This document shows, piece after piece, positions 1-11,458 of a stretch of DNA of 33,930 nucleotides. Where the stretch lies: positions 1 to 33,930 of the forward strand of contig JAJIRX010000076.1 in the NCBI GenBank assembly GCA_023853785.1, read 5' to 3'. Origin of the DNA: Psilocybe azurescens. Its lineage: Eukaryota > Basidiomycota > Agaricomycetes > Agaricales > Agrocybaceae. Every line of letters begins with the position of its first letter. The stretch's first letter is position 1. Below the pieces are notes generated by a model that searched no databases, was not told the origin of the DNA, and worked only from the letters and a program-made list of their open reading frames with translations. The position numbers were made by a program, and so were the translations under genes.

Positions 1-524
1 AGTGTTCCAAATTTAGTTTTGTATGCACACAGGGCGGGCGGAAGGTTCCTTTTTGCCGTACGGTTAAATATCTTGTATCGTCCAGAGTATCTTTTAAATA
101 AGAAGATACCATCATATATCCGTATCTATAACCTGGTAAGCAAAGACACAAGAATTACCAAGTTTGTGAGGAATATATGAGGCCATCAACTATGATTTGA
201 AAAGATGTAGCAGAAAGGGTTTTACCCTATAGTCACGTATGCATGAAGGAAGAAGTCATCGGGGAGATGTTCCATGATTTACGATGAACAAAGTATCGTC
301 GATATCTCCAAAAGCCGTCATGTGCAGACATGCAGATTGACAGCCTTTTAGTTTCGGTAAACTTCTTTGGCACAAAGCCAAAAGCGAATCCTGTCGCAAA
401 CAGTATCTGTATTGGCACTAGTGAGACAAGAACAAGAGATTTTGAACCTACATACCAGAATCGCCACCAACGACTTGTAGTCTTCGATGTTGTGCGTTGA
501 CAGAAAGACACCGAAATATCGCAA

Positions 525-1396
525 TTATATCGCAATTGAAAGAATAACGGCAAGAGTTTGGTAGCTTCTTCCGGAAACGGGTGTGCCCATTGATGTTCGT
601 AAGATTTGTATGCCTTTGTCTAGTTCAAGAAGTGAGTTACCGTGCAACGGAAGAATTTCGTTTAGGAATTTCGTTATGTCGGGAACTCGACTGGCAGGAT
701 AATTCGTCCAAAAACATCTTGAGGCGTTCAAGTCCACTGTATGACTAGGGATTGTCCGACCTCATCAGTTGCGATAATAAATCCTCTCCTGATGGAAAGC
801 ATCCCACAGGTCTCAAGTGCCGTCGTTTCTGGACAGCAGACGGGGATGTTGTACAAAGCGAGCGATTTTAAAGTTTTAATGTGAGGGAGATGGCGCGAAA
901 CTCTTCCTTGGAGAACACTACACCACTGAGGCCGAGATGCTCGAGAGAAAGACACGCCATATTAAGGAGCCCATTGGTTTCTTGAAAAACGCCTTAAAGG
1001 AACCTTCTACATCCAATTTCCAAGCGTTTTAGACTCAGAGAGCGTGAAAGAAGCTTAGCGAGTTTGGTTGGAAGGCTGCTTATGAGTATATCTCTCCAAT
1101 TCCCCATTCCCCACTGAATGCAGATTTCCTGAAGATCGGCAAGGTTGCTGAATCTAGGCGAAGAAGAATCGCATGTAGGAATGTACAGGACAAATTTTGC
1201 AACCTTTAAAGCAGTCATTGCACTGAGAACCCTCTCTTGCGGCGAAACAGGGTTGAAACGACGAATTTCATGACTGACAATGTAAATCAGAGAGGGACTG
1301 TGTAATGAGAATGGAGAGCCATGAAAGTCGTGAACTCACGCAGCTGAGTATCTCCTGAAGAAGTTCTGTAGGAAGAGTTAGCTTGACAGGGTCCAT
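525..1396 (-). pseudogene. F-box/LRR-like gene, decayed or frame-broken
   Basis: From an ATG at 1396 the minus strand reads MDPVKLTLPTELLQEILSC, which fits the start of a fungal F-box (L-P-x-E-L-L-x-x-I). Leucine-rich segments follow in several frames: RFSNLADLQEICIQWG and LKRLEIGCRRF around 1020-1160, LEHLGLSGVVFSKEEF around 900-955, then TLKSLALYNIPV around 840-880 in another frame, and LLELDKGIQILRTS around 600-660. Agaricomycete F-box/LRR proteins carry such repeats and act as substrate receptors of SCF ubiquitin ligases. No single spliced frame joins the pieces. The change of frame near 885 falls inside one repeat, and no intron with a matching phase was found after the F-box. Downstream minus-strand sequence to about 233 is open in places but not recognisable. 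The gene could be a true pseudogene or could suffer from the sequence errors seen elsewhere in the window. Confidence 0.45.
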
Positions 1397-1496
1397 AGTT
1401 CAGAAAACAAGAGTTAATGAGCCTCAGTGGCTTGACTCTTGAGCGACGTTGGCATCAAAAGGGCAAAACGCGTGACTGCCCCCATGACCATCAACG

Positions 1497-2289
1497 TTGT
1501 CAACACAGAGTGACACTGGCTGGACGCGCCTGTTCTTATTTTCTTCATGTCGTCTATCTTCAAATTTAACCCCCCTCACCGCCGCGTCGTATCTGTGGAA
1601 AATCCGCAAAGCTCCTGTAGTCCCAATACCAAAGACAAATGCTTATCCACTGTTCCAAGGAAGGCCATCTTTCATCGCGAGATGGGCACTCGTAATTCTC
1701 TCATTCGATGTCATGTACATGTTCGTATCTCTTTTGTCACAAACTGGATACCGCGCTAAGGCTTTGTAAATGCAGGGGAAACATGGTATACGAGTGTCTG
1801 GAGGGTGGTCAACTATACCATAACCCATTGGAGAAAGTGAAGCCGAAAAAGGCGGACGAGTCGACTCCAGAAACCCCGACGAAGCCACTCTGGACGCGTA
1901 TGGCTTTCGCCGCATTCCATGTCGGAATAGGTGGCTTCGTTGCAGCCTTCCTCATAAGTCAAAGGGCCAGCTGGGTTCGCGCAATGACTGTTGTGCGTCC
2001 AATATCCACCAAGTCCGGGTCCACCAAGCCAACGCGTATATTCATTGAAGTCGCTGGTCATCCGACGGGGTACGGGCACTCAATGCTCATAAAAGACTGC
2101 GCTTTGGCCCCAACCAAGATGAACAAGGATATTATGATGATTTTGGCTGGCCGGATGGAAAGTTTGCCTTCCATCCCGTTGGGTCGGCGATTGGGGAAGC
2201 AGATGCCGGCAACGGGTGATCTTGCAAAGGTCAATATGTTGAAAATATGGAAGGAACTCGGAGGAAAAATTGAACTCAGTGCCAACTGA
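1497..2289 (+). CDS. Putative mitochondrial membrane protein, TMEM223-like
   Basis: Two open segments on the plus strand appear to form one gene. The first (1497-about 1730) contains YPLFQGRPSFIARWALVIL and further hydrophobic residues, a plausible first membrane segment. The second (about 1776-2289) contains LWTRMAFAAFHVGIGGFVAA, a second membrane segment, then a positively charged stretch and a C-terminus ending MLKIWKELGGKIELSAN. Order and size resemble TMEM223-type mitochondrial inner-membrane proteins, which help cytochrome c oxidase assembly in animals. This match is by overall pattern only. An intron ending at TGCAG 1775, with a CTAAG branch-like motif just upstream, would join the two segments, but the phases differ by one base. 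The start codon is uncertain. It could also be an unrelated fungal two-helix membrane protein. Confidence 0.4.
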
Positions 2290-2871
2290 ATGACGGCCGC
2301 TCCAGCCGTTGTAGGCCAACCTTGTGTGCGCTTGCGTTCTCCGGGCGTATTAAATCTGTGGAACAGCAGCAATGTAATATGAACTTTCAAAAGCATTTAC
2401 TCACTATGCTATACGCTTCAAGCTATTTAACGGTGAGTATTCGGACGCTTATCTTTACCTTTCTGTACGCTCACAGTGTTTTATACAGAAAAGTATTATA
2501 GCTCTCAAATAATCTAATGTTCTTTATAGGGACTCCCATTTGTTCGAAAGATCTCTCCAACGACAATTTTTGGAACGACATGAACTACCATATCTCCAGG
2601 TACCAGTGGTTACATATGCTCAATATAATTGCTGAGTATTTCTTCGAAAATGTCATGCAACAAAGTTGTGATTGTATGCTCCGTTGAAAATCTCAGTGTG
2701 TCCCAGAGATGAGAATTTATCAAGAAAAACATCAGCTGATGCTCTTTCTACACTTGTAACAACACAAGCACATAGAGGATTTATATGAAAACAATGTTCT
2801 TTTACAAGGTATAAACAGGCTCAGTCGTTCTAATTAAAAGAATTTTCTTGTATGTCCTTCGGCCAGGCAGA
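2290..2871. other. Intergenic, no gene recognised
   Basis: This spacer lies between the 3' ends of the convergent plus-strand and minus-strand genes. It is AT-rich with short open frames only. No RNA gene or repeat was recognised. Confidence 0.5.
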
Positions 2872-4069
2872 TTACAACATATCAACAAGGCCGCTGCCAA
2901 CCTGGGACAGGTTGTAGTACCAGCGGGCAGGGTAGGTCTACGGAAAGGTTTGAGTCAAAGTCATCGATTGATTCAAATAATCTTACCTGAATGTAGCAAA
3001 CACCATCTTCAAGAACGATTTCATTGGCAGAGCCGTTCTTGGTCTTCTCGACGACGCGGATCTTGAAGGTTTGCGATGCAAGGGTCTCAGCCAAACCTTC
3101 CTGGAGCATGTCATCTTTATCAAAGCCTTGGCTGGTCAACTGATCTTTGAGATTCCTTCATTTCCGTTCAGTCAGAAGCATGCTCAATCAGTGAGAAAAG
3201 CAGACATACTTGAAGTAGAGCAAAGTAACTTCGCCAAAGTTCTTCTGCCAGTCCTTGTCTTCCTTCTTCTCCAACAACGCCGCGTAGTTCTCCTCGAAGT
3301 TAGGTTCGAGAACCACGTCGGACATGTTAATGATCTTGCCGATGTCCTCTTGGACTTCTCGATCTCTTCCTGGTAGGAAGTATTAATCGAATGCTGGGCG
3401 AATAGCCCAAACCCCTCATGCGGGGCGTTGTCAATGGCTGGACCGATCGCATCGCTGAGCCAGCTTTGGTTGTAGCCAAGGCGGCCCTGGTTGAAAAGAA
3501 TGCGGAACACCCCGTCTTTCACGTCAGCATCAATAGTAGGGGCCTGTTATAGGCAAGCTATTAGTCAGAGTCAAAAAGCATATCGAAGAGAAATCTTACG
3601 CCATCTCCAAGCTCGTTGACGGTGACGGTGAGTTGGGCTTCCGAGACGGCGTTCTGGAAATATTCTTTACCAAGGTCGCCGTATTTGTCGACGAAGGCCT
3701 TGATCCCGTTAATGAACCCGTCGATATAGCTGAGGTTGTCAAATTTACATTCAATAATCAATAAGATTGGATAAAAATTTCTGAAGTCGTACCCAGTGAA
3801 GGTGCTGCCAGCTTGTTCTGCGGACAAGGATTCACCATAGGCCCAGACGGCATTGACGTCGATGTTGATGGTGAGAGCGAAACCAAGAATATCGTTGATG
3901 TCACTCTCATAGTCGTCCTTTTGGATTCATAGTTGTCACGGACTAAAGGCATAAATTTAGCAGAAGCTCTTTAAATTTTCGAAAAGCAAGAGATACTGAC
4001 GGTTTTTGCGAACAGCGAGAGGAAGTTTCTCAACAGGGGCTTGGGAGTGAAAGCGGGTTTTCTGGGCAT
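2872..4069 (-). CDS. Conserved basidiomycete protein of unknown function, six exons
   Basis: The minus-strand model runs from ATG at 4069 to TAA at 2872 with exons 4069-4001, 3917-3793, 3729-3600, 3543-3210, 3155-2987 and 2937-2872. The protein is about 297 aa, starts MPRKPAFTPKPLLRNF and ends WYYNLSQVGSGLVDML. It contains strongly conserved-looking blocks such as FVDKYGDLGKEYFQ, DAIGPAIDNAPHEGFGLFA and DDMLQEGLAETLASQTF. I recognise the style of an uncharacterised Agaricomycete family but no function. No signal peptide or membrane segment is evident, so a cytosolic protein is likely. Introns are 49-83 bp; the first uses a GTCAGT donor. One base is missing near 3356: the frame reads EEIEK and should continue VQEDIGKIINMSDVV. 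The exon lengths sum to 893, and adding that base gives 894, exactly 298 codons. Confidence 0.75.
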
Positions 4070-4309
4070 TTTGGTTGTTGATCGAGTGTGAAGTTTGCAA
4101 ATGAAGGTGCTTTTCCAACAGTGAACTCAGGTTGCTTTAATACGATTTCTAAAGTCCCAACCAAAGAAAAAAAGTTCATAAACGGTTGATATTGAATGAT
4201 GGAGCCAAGTAAATTTCCTTGACCGTCAATCTGGGGTAGATAGCACCAGCGTCGACTTACACGTTGAAAATGCGCAGCACCACAGGGTACAGGGTCATCC
4301 AAAGGTCAT

Positions 4310-4692
4310 TTGGACAGTTCAGAAGAAATGGGCGTCCACTCAAAAGGAGTCCAAGAAGGGTTGGGGACGCTCGGCGTCCGTGGCAATGAAAGACAGGTTG
4401 AAGGTCGTGTCCAATAGCAGGAATGGTTTATGCAGAGTCGTCGTCGAAATTTGGTGTTGTCGCACTTAAGCCGAGCGGCACTCCTAGCTTCTGCAGAGCC
4501 AAAAGTAAGATTAATGGCGTTGAAGGCGTCCCAAGTTATTTTTAAGAGACATACCGCCGCCCAGCTCTCTATCCCCTTCAGCATGTACATGTTGAAGGGT
4601 GAAGGGGTATGGGAATCCAATTGATCAGCGTATAATTGAAATGCCAGGTAAAAATTCCCAGTGGTGACGCGCCGAGGCGTGGCCGGTAACAT
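4310..4692 (-). pseudogene. Coding remnant of unknown origin
   Basis: The minus strand shows an exon-like segment (LAFQLYADQLDSHTPSPFNM, then MLKGIESWAA) followed by a credible intron (GTATGTC donor near 4556, CTGCAG acceptor near 4494). After the acceptor the coding signal jumps between frames: KLGVPLGLSATTPNFDDDSA, then HKPFLLLDTTFNLSFIATDA in another frame, ending in stops. The family is not recognised. It lies between two divergently transcribed conserved genes and could be a decayed gene or one with base-call errors. Confidence 0.3.
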
Positions 4693-4820
4693 TCAAACTG
4701 ATTAGGTACCTGTGCCAGAAATAGAGGCAGAAAACAGAATCGTTAGGTCTCATTTCCTTGTCCAACCTTGTAAGAAGAAAGATCCCCCATAACTCGCGCC
4801 GCAGAACTACATAGAGAAAT

Positions 4821-5985
4821 ATGTCAGCAGAACTGTAAGTCTGGATTTTCGACAACATGCCTTTACTTATTTGACGAGCGTTACTTCTACCTCAGCCCCT
4901 TGAAGATACGAGTGGATATACGCGATAAATGGGACTCGCCCAAAGGAGCGGTCCAAAAATGTGTCGACGACCTCACAAAGACACTTGGGCACAAAATTGT
5001 GCCATATGTGCAATGGCTGCAGTTTTACAACGCAGTCAAGGGCGTATACCCTGACAAAGCGTTATTCATACCCGCCATTGCGCGGGTCGTGATTTCTTTT
5101 ATGGGCGGCTGCTGGTGAGGATTGAAGACGACGCCAACAGCGAGTGGACCGAGCAATTGCTCGAAAAGCTCACGAAGAAGCCCAATGCCAACTGGTTGTT
5201 ACAAATCGAGGTGAGGGACAACTATAGAGAGTGCACAGGAACTGACGAGATTTAAAAGACTTCCACTGGACGTCGTCCAACGGTGGCATTGAAAGATAAT
5301 TTGGGCGTATTCACGCTCGAGATTCCGAATCGCGAGCTCCCAATGAATGCATCGATCGACTCAATGTTCGATCAGGACTTGGATCGTCTTTTCTCCTCCG
5401 AGTCTGCAGAATCATCGTCAACTGCTATAGTAAACGATGATGAGTGGGCAGAGGTCATTCCTGGATATGGCACAGGAACTTCGCATACGTCGACAATATC
5501 TTCCCCTCCCATTCCGATGGCCCCACGTGCACAGGAACTACCCGATATAGACATACTGGATCGCCCTGCACAGCTGTTCAAGGCTACTACGCCTTACTTC
5601 TTGACCGTCGACGCAAGGACTAGCTCGCTTGTCATACAAGGTAGCCATCAGCCTAGCCTCGAGCTTTTAGCTGCGTACTTGAAAAAGTGGGCAAAAACGA
5701 ATATGAATGATAGCCTCAAGGTATGTACTTTTATGGTACCAATCTGCAGAAATTATTTTGACCCTAGTGCTTCAGAGACCAATACTGAAAGTGAACCTAG
5801 TCGAATCCTTATTCGTATTCGGAGTCATCGATGCTATCGAGATTGAGCCTGCAATGGTTATGCGTGAGCCATCACCGCTAAACCCGGCGATCATATTAGC
5901 ATTCGTAGAGGGAGTCCTTGGTTATAAGGAAACACACACCACAGGAAGACAATGGGTGTTCAAGCTCGTAAACCCCTTAAAATAA
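4821..5985 (+). CDS. Conserved basidiomycete protein of unknown function, four exons
   Basis: The model has exons 4821-4834, 4896-5210, 5259-5720 and 5776-5985 with clean GT-AG junctions. It starts MSAELPLKIRVDIRDKWDSP and ends FKLVNPLK. The first third (WDSPKGAVQKCVDDLTKTLG) looks helical. A central stretch rich in Ser, Asp and Pro (about residues 150-220) is probably disordered. The last part (PYFLTVDARTSSLVIQGSHQ and VNLVESLFVFGVIDAIEIEP) looks like a beta-rich fold. No signal peptide, transmembrane helix or catalytic motif is visible, and I do not recognise a function. One base is missing near 5090: the frame before it reads IPAIARVV and after it DFFYGRLLVRIEDDANSEW. The exons sum to 1001, and one added base gives 1002, or 333 aa plus stop. 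Confidence 0.7.
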
Positions 5986-6580
5986 TGTAGAATGTGTAAA
6001 ACCTTATCTTTAGACCATGCACATGAGCTATAGCTAGTCATAATGGATCTGGCGAAGTCGTTGATAATCCAGAGGTTGCTCAAATCGGTGTGTGTGTGTA
6101 TCAATGCAGTATTCGAGTCAACGGCGACAAGAGTCTAGTGACATCGCCTCACAGTCAGCATTAAGCTGGCAAGTCAATTACTGGCTTCGTAATTGCGATG
6201 GATAGCACTATGAGCCCGATCGGGCCGGAAATTCCATTTTTAACCACCCTTAAATGTCTGAAACGGATATTTCCGCCCCTAAAGTCCTGAAACTAAAAAC
6301 GGATGATTTGAATGCTGAAATTCCGAATGTCAAAAATGTACATTTAAGGTACGAAATATGGCTCAGGAGAAAGGTTGCATTTTGGATGAAAAATTCGCCA
6401 TCATATTCCTTCTAAAAACAGTGGAAATTTTGTACACATGTTAAATTTATGTTCAAAAAGATATTCTGCTGTGATTCTGCCTAAAAAGTCTATATTTCAT
6501 CTGTACCTTTCCGCAATATTTCTGCATTTTTGCAAATCCTTTATTTATTACACAATCTCTGTTTGGGCAAACACTACCAT
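5986..6580. other. Intergenic, no gene recognised
   Basis: This spacer lies between a host gene and the left end of the proposed DNA transposon. It is moderately AT-rich with no supported open frame, RNA gene or repeat. Confidence 0.5.
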
Positions 6581-6603
6581 CAGGGATTCCGGGAGATCAT
6601 ATA
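6581..6603 (+). repeat. Left terminal inverted repeat of the DNA transposon
   Basis: It begins CAGGGATT and ends ATCATATA. It matches the reverse complement of 18168-18191 at about 19 of 24 positions with one gap, and the shared block extends to CATCAGGGATT (11 of 11) if the outer bases are included. Confidence 0.6.
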
Positions 6604-7437
6604 ATGCTTTATAAGGAACCATATTTGGTGTGATATGCCGTCCTTGGTAAAACCTTGGTATAATGTTGCAACATACATTGTACCATGGTGATTTAATTGG
6701 AAATTGCTATAATTGTGCAATAATCTGGTACAACATCCTGTAATTTAGACACTCATATTACAGTATCAAGTCTCTATTATACAATACCGTAACCTTTTGT
6801 AATTACTCCATTCAATCGTAACCTGGGTATCACTATGATGCCGCTATTACAATCCATGATCTGATAGATTGTTCATTATCATAAGCATATTGTCTTATGT
6901 CATTATTGTCATTTGGCTATGATATTACATTGTTACTATAGTCGCCTGTCCTAAAGATGAGCTATTATCATTAAGTATCTGAATGTGTAGACATTACAAC
7001 CAGCCGTCATCCAGGCCTTGGTTTGTGATGCTTATAACTGACTATTGCTGACATATACTCTTAAATGTATCACAAGACATTCAATAAAATGAAACATATA
7101 TATTGTTGTAAAAGAATAGAGACCAGCGACTAGTAACTACTAAGAACATCAGCAATCCTGTGTAGCGATGCTAATGTGTACTACATAGCATGCCCTAGTA
7201 TCATAGCAAGCATGCTATGAAGCTAGCTAGCAGGTTTGCTGATGAATCACCTCCATGTGGTGTGCTGGCAGCCTGGTTCAAGCAGCACGAGAAGCTTCAA
7301 GTATCTGGGTGGATTTGTTGGATGTCGAACTCGAATGCACACCAGAGCCCTTCGGAAACACCAACCTGTTGAGCACATGATAATTAAAATGCATTACCCC
7401 ATAAAGCATGGGACAACAGACCTATTCCACCATTTGA
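6604..7437. other. Left subterminal AT-rich region of the DNA transposon
   Basis: There is no gene here. The stretch is rich in short recurring words such as TGTAAT, ATTACA and TATAAT in both orientations. Similar words occur in the right subterminal zone near 17930-18120. In CACTA-like transposons such subterminal repeats bind transposase; that role here is inference. Confidence 0.4.
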
Positions 7438-9004
7438 TTAGCTCTTCGTTGCAGATTTTTGTATCATCTTGATCAGGTTTGGCATTAAAAAGTCAACTAT
7501 GAAGTTGTAGAACAATGGGTAGTCAAAGTTCAAATACTCAGACGTCCATTGGTTAGCATTGGTGAGATTGAACACCAGCTGTGAGCACGTCAGCATCCAG
7601 GTCTGTGGCATAAATATAAATTGAACTCACCATAACGGCGGCATATGCTATCGTTCTTGGTGTGACAGAGCCATTCAGCCCAATGAGCGTAGCCACATGC
7701 TTTTGGTAGCTTTATTTGATGAATAGTGTTTCCCATCACGCACTGCTCCTTCAGTGCCTTCGACGAATGCTTCGGCTGACCCTGGAGAGGTGAAGATGGC
7801 ACAGTAACACTGGGCAGTTATTAAGTATGTGCTCTATAAGAATTAGATATGAGTCACATACCTTCACCAACAGCGTACTGCATAAAAAAGTTATCCTCAA
7901 TATCAGCATACCCTGAAAAGACATGGTTTGCTGGATAGAGTGCCCTCGTAAGAAATAGTTGTCGTGAATGTCAAGGTCTGCGTCACAAATGCGAGCCTTG
8001 ATTCTGGGGGATAAATGAATAAGGTGGTATGACAGTGATTGAGCACATACATGGGATCATTCCAATCATGGTCAATAGGGCATAGCAAAAGACCTGTAAG
8101 GTCGTTGGAAAATCCTGGGTAATCCGGTTATGGGCAGATACAGGTATGGTGGGTTTGTACATCGTGTTGAGCCAGTTTGGTAGCCAACCTTTAATGCGAC
8201 CAAGATCATCAGCCCGAGCATCGTTACCACCTTTTTCTAACTGAGGTTGCGGTCAGTGAACAGCCTAAAGAAGTAAAAATTAAACCAACCATATATAAAT
8301 GTGCCATCGTTGGACTGCCCCGAGTCCAATCATGAGTTTCTTGGAGCATTTTCTTGAGCGAAGGAAGGTACTTGAGAAGGATTTCAAAGCTAGCAGTATT
8401 GTGGATCATGCTTGTGACCTACTGTTAATACCATCCAAGACACGTCAGAGGCTTGCTAACTCACTCATTTTCTTCTGCAGGCCCCCTGACAGCCTTGGGT
8501 TCTAGTCCCTTGTTCTCCAAGTCGGTGCGATCCCAGGCATAGTACAAGGTCATCAATGGCTCATACAAGGATACTGCCTTGCGAAAGCAGCGTCCTTGTG
8601 AACTGGTGCTTCTTGAGGGAAATAACATGTCAGAATTTGTGGCTGAGATAGGTGGCATATGTACCCAAATTTTTTCTTCTTCGGCTTTTGGATCTCGACA
8701 ATTTGCTGCTCTTGCAAGGCCAAGGAACGCTTGAGTGTTTGGATCTGAGTGTGCAATTCCATCGACGATAATGATTGCTGTGTGAGATCACCTGGTGCAA
8801 TGCAACAATGAGTTTAGCATGTGACTGAAAAGTAATAAACTCACTTGAAGACTGCGAGCTGTTTGACGACTGAGAGTGGTTTAAATATTGCGAGTTCTGC
8901 GACACATTTGGGGCAAGGCTCAACTGTGTGTTCGGAGAGAACACGCCTGAAGGGTGAGGTCGCGGGCCATTGAGAATCCACAAGCCCCGAATATGGATCT
9001 GCAT
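7438..9004 (-). CDS. DUF6698-like protein inside the DNA transposon
   Basis: This is a multi-exon minus-strand gene. Its N-terminal part is Ser/Gln/Asn-rich (LSLAPNVSQNSQYLNHSQSS) followed by a short coiled coil (ELHTQIQTLKRSLALQEQQI) and a Lys patch. Later exons give FRKAVSLYEPLMTLYYAWD, SFEILLKYLPSLKKMLQE, GGNDARADDLGRIKGWLP, LLLCPIDHDWNDP, CYCAIFTSPGSAEAF and VTPRTIAYAAVMLVFNLT, ending KMIQKSATKS at 7438. The order 'DDxxxLK..., LLCPxxxDWxDP, IFTSPxS, VTPxxIAYxAxxxxFxL' is that of a basidiomycete-expanded family I know as DUF6698; its function is unknown. The intron between the AEEN and MIHNT segments needs a weak GTCAGG donor. An upstream exon ending near 9046 is possible because a poly-pyrimidine tract and CAG acceptor lie just before 9024. 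Confidence 0.6.
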
Positions 9005-9708
9005 GGTGTGACTATCATTGAGGCGCTGCAAAAAAAAAAAAAATTGGGGTGCAGATACCTGTGGCTTGTATGCCAGGGAGTGGCAGGTTTTGATAGCGAT
9101 AGTCAGACATGCAGCAATGCAACAATGTCAAGGGAACTGATGGAAATGAGGATGGAGGGTCAAAGGTAGCCTGTTTATCAGGGTATGAGTGGGAGAGCCA
9201 AAAAATTTCAGAATGAAAATTTACTGCTCAAGCAAGAGCTTGAGATTGTTGTGCATACCCGCCGTTTTCCGATCGTTCATTGTCATCAGAGCCGTTCGCC
9301 TTGTACGATGTCATGAGGTTGGAGATCTGGGCAGTGGGTAACAACAAGGGATCTCAGAAAGTGAGTGAAAAAACAGGAGGCAGGACGAACACCACATCCA
9401 GTGTATGCCCAGGCTTGAGTATTCCTGGGAGGGCGTCGCCGTGAAGACTCCAGAGATATGCGCCCAGTTACTGAGGGAGTAGTGCGTTGTGTAAAATTTT
9501 CGAGACAAGCCTTGGTAGACATTAGTATTACTAATACAATCACATGTGTGATGCTCCCTTGTAATGTATCATAATTCTGATTACATGGAGGCACGTTCAT
9601 AGACTTGGCTCCCACAATTCTATTAGGTACAAAGATTTGAATTTCATATTGTAAAACTTTCAACAACTTGAACACTGTTTACAAATCCTCACAGAAAACG
9701 ACATTCCA
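9005..9708. other. Divergent intergenic region inside the transposon
   Basis: It lies between the DUF6698-like gene (minus) and the acidic protein gene (plus), so it may serve as a shared promoter. It contains a 13-base A run (about 9029-9041) and no supported gene. A 129-codon open frame on the minus strand (9286-9675) has no family features. Confidence 0.35.
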
Positions 9709-10473
9709 ATGAATGAGGAGATAATAGAAAGCTCTCAAGATTATGAACACGAGGTGAGTGACACTACATTTTTACTACAACCGCCAATTTATAAACAAAA
9801 TGATATAGCTACAATGGCCTCCCCCGTCCTATCAAAAAATGAGACCGAGACCGAAAGTGAGACCGAGAGTGAGACCAAAAGCGAGAGCGAGACCGAAAAC
9901 AATGGCATGCTTGACTATACAGAAAGTCAAGATGAATGCATGAATATACCAGATGAATCATACCATGACGAAAGGGTGGACAACTACGTACCTGAGGCAG
10001 TCTATGGCCCCATCGAAAACCCCCATCTTCCAAGATGCAATGAAAGATTCTCGCAGTACAGGGCGGCGTGTGCACGAGTGGATGGACATCACACAAAGCC
10101 TGGGCTTTGTTGAATACAGCACAAGCCCTGGTCAAGCTAGCCCAGGCAGCGAGATTGGCAGAGAATCAAAAACAGGGAATATATCTGTAAATTGGGTGTC
10201 AACCCCAGCAGATAACCCAGAAGGTTTGTAAACACTCATCTTGTTGATGCAGAATAGACGTACTAACTGACTGATCCTCTATACCACCTTCTAATAGCCT
10301 CCGCACCATTGTTTCCCACTCACAGGCCGAGTACAATTACGTCAGCAAGAGCAGCGTTGAAAGCTCAACGTCTGGCTACTGAGATCACAGTTTTTGAGGG
10401 AGCCTTGAACAAGATGCGCCGAAAGCATCGTCTTCTGGTGGCTCTTGCTCAAGGCCGTGGGTCTTTGCACTAG
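9709..10473 (+). CDS. Acidic low-complexity protein of unknown function (transposon accessory gene)
   Basis: The open frame starts MNEEIIESSQDYEHEVSDTT. It has a Glu/Thr/Ser repeat (ETESETESETKSESET, DNA 9841-9900) and an acidic linker with many Asp and Tyr. A frame change or intron near 9990-10040 leads to DAMKDSRSTGRRVHEWMDIT and SPGQASPGSEIGRES. A clear intron (GTTTGT donor at 10222, acceptor TAATAG near 10301) joins to the last exon, which reads RPSTITSARAALKAQRLATE and ends LLVALAQGRGSLH at 10471. The last 50 residues are Ala/Leu/Arg-rich and helical. No family is recognised. It sits on the strand of the transposase and is inside the proposed element. Confidence 0.45.
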
Positions 10474-10787
10474 GCCCGGGTCGACGATGAATGTTGGACT
10501 TGAAAGGCGATAGCAGACAGGGATGGCATGAAATTGTGTGGAATCAATACTACGTAGGAAATTGAATAACTTATTGCTTACTGGACCTTGACCTTTGTCA
10601 TGACAAGAGCCGACTATTTCGTGAGATCCTCCCTAGGTGATTGAGGGTGGTCAGTATGTGATGCGATGGCATATTTGGCGGAACATGGTAACGTGAGACG
10701 ATATCACCGCACTCACTATACATTCCAAAGACCATCTAGGGGCTGGCAAAGTGAGAATAGAGATTTGGTCTTTCACGTATGTGACCT
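10474..10787. other. Intergenic, no gene recognised
   Basis: This is a short spacer between the 3' ends of two convergent genes inside the transposon. Nothing else was seen. Confidence 0.4.
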
Positions 10788-11458
10788 TCAGCTTGGTGGC
10801 GACGTTTGTCCTTCGGAAGTTGGCCTGAGAAGTAGCATTTGTGAGGAATTGTTGGCACAAAGAATTATGGAAGAAAGTGCGTACAGAGCAAGCCCCCTAG
10901 CCTGGCTGTCACCGTCATTGCCAAAATCGTACTTTGCCTGTCCGTCGCCGCCGATGCCTACGATCGGCGGGAAGGAATACGAAGTGTTACGAGTTGGCGA
11001 TATCTGTTCAATTGTCATGGTTGTGCATAGACAAGGTCAGGATATGACATACGGTGTCTAGGGAAAATACCGAGGCCGGTGAACTGGTCTGAAAACCATG
11101 AAAGAAGTTAAAGTAGGCTGATATTATATACATGAAAGAAAGAAGTGCCCACCTCTGTTGCCAAAAACGGGTCCAGTTTGTGTTCTTGAAATACTGGCGA
11201 AGCGTCCTGGGTGCCCGCCAGTGCGGAGCTCTGACCTGCACTTCGTGCGCTCTGCCAGTTTTTGCGAGCGGCAGCAGTAGCGGAAGTGGATGATGGCGCA
11301 TGGGCATTCTCGTTCTGTTTGGCCCAGCGGCCATTTGTTGGCATGTTTTGGATGGTATTGGAGACGAGAGGACAGGCATAAGGGATGTTGGGCAATATCG
11401 GTGAACGTTGACGTTGTCTTCGGCTACAAGGAGCTGTGATCGTGTTCGATTTGCCCAC
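10788..11458 (-). CDS. 3' exons of an unknown transposon gene that runs into the minisatellite
   Basis: Three minus-strand exons splice cleanly: from the repeat edge to 11153 (WAKQNENAHAPSSTSATAAA, QDASPVFQEHKLDPFLATE), 11088-11053 (TSSPASVFSLDT) and 11003-10788 (ISPTRNTSYSFPPIVGIGGD ... GQTSPPS). Both introns have GT-AG borders in matching phase (GTGGGC...TTTCAG and GTATGT...GAACAG). Upstream the frame enters the 142-bp tandem repeats. A separate exon-like segment at about 12300-12540 (APFDQQGSPAGSVCNMENFD, LHIHTGDLIVVVLPSKTRQL, intron about 12405-12480) may be the 5' part of the same gene. No domain is recognised. The full start is not determined. Confidence 0.4.

Noticed and set aside
4430..4624. 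Plus-strand open frame
   Set aside because: It is antisense to the exon-intron remnant at 4310-4692, which has credible splice sites.
9286..9675. 129-codon minus-strand open frame as a gene
   Set aside because: It has no domain, no splice context and no family-like text; it overlaps a likely divergent promoter region.
10666..11061. 131-codon plus-strand open frame
   Set aside because: It lies antisense to three minus-strand exons that splice in phase, so it is best read as a shadow.
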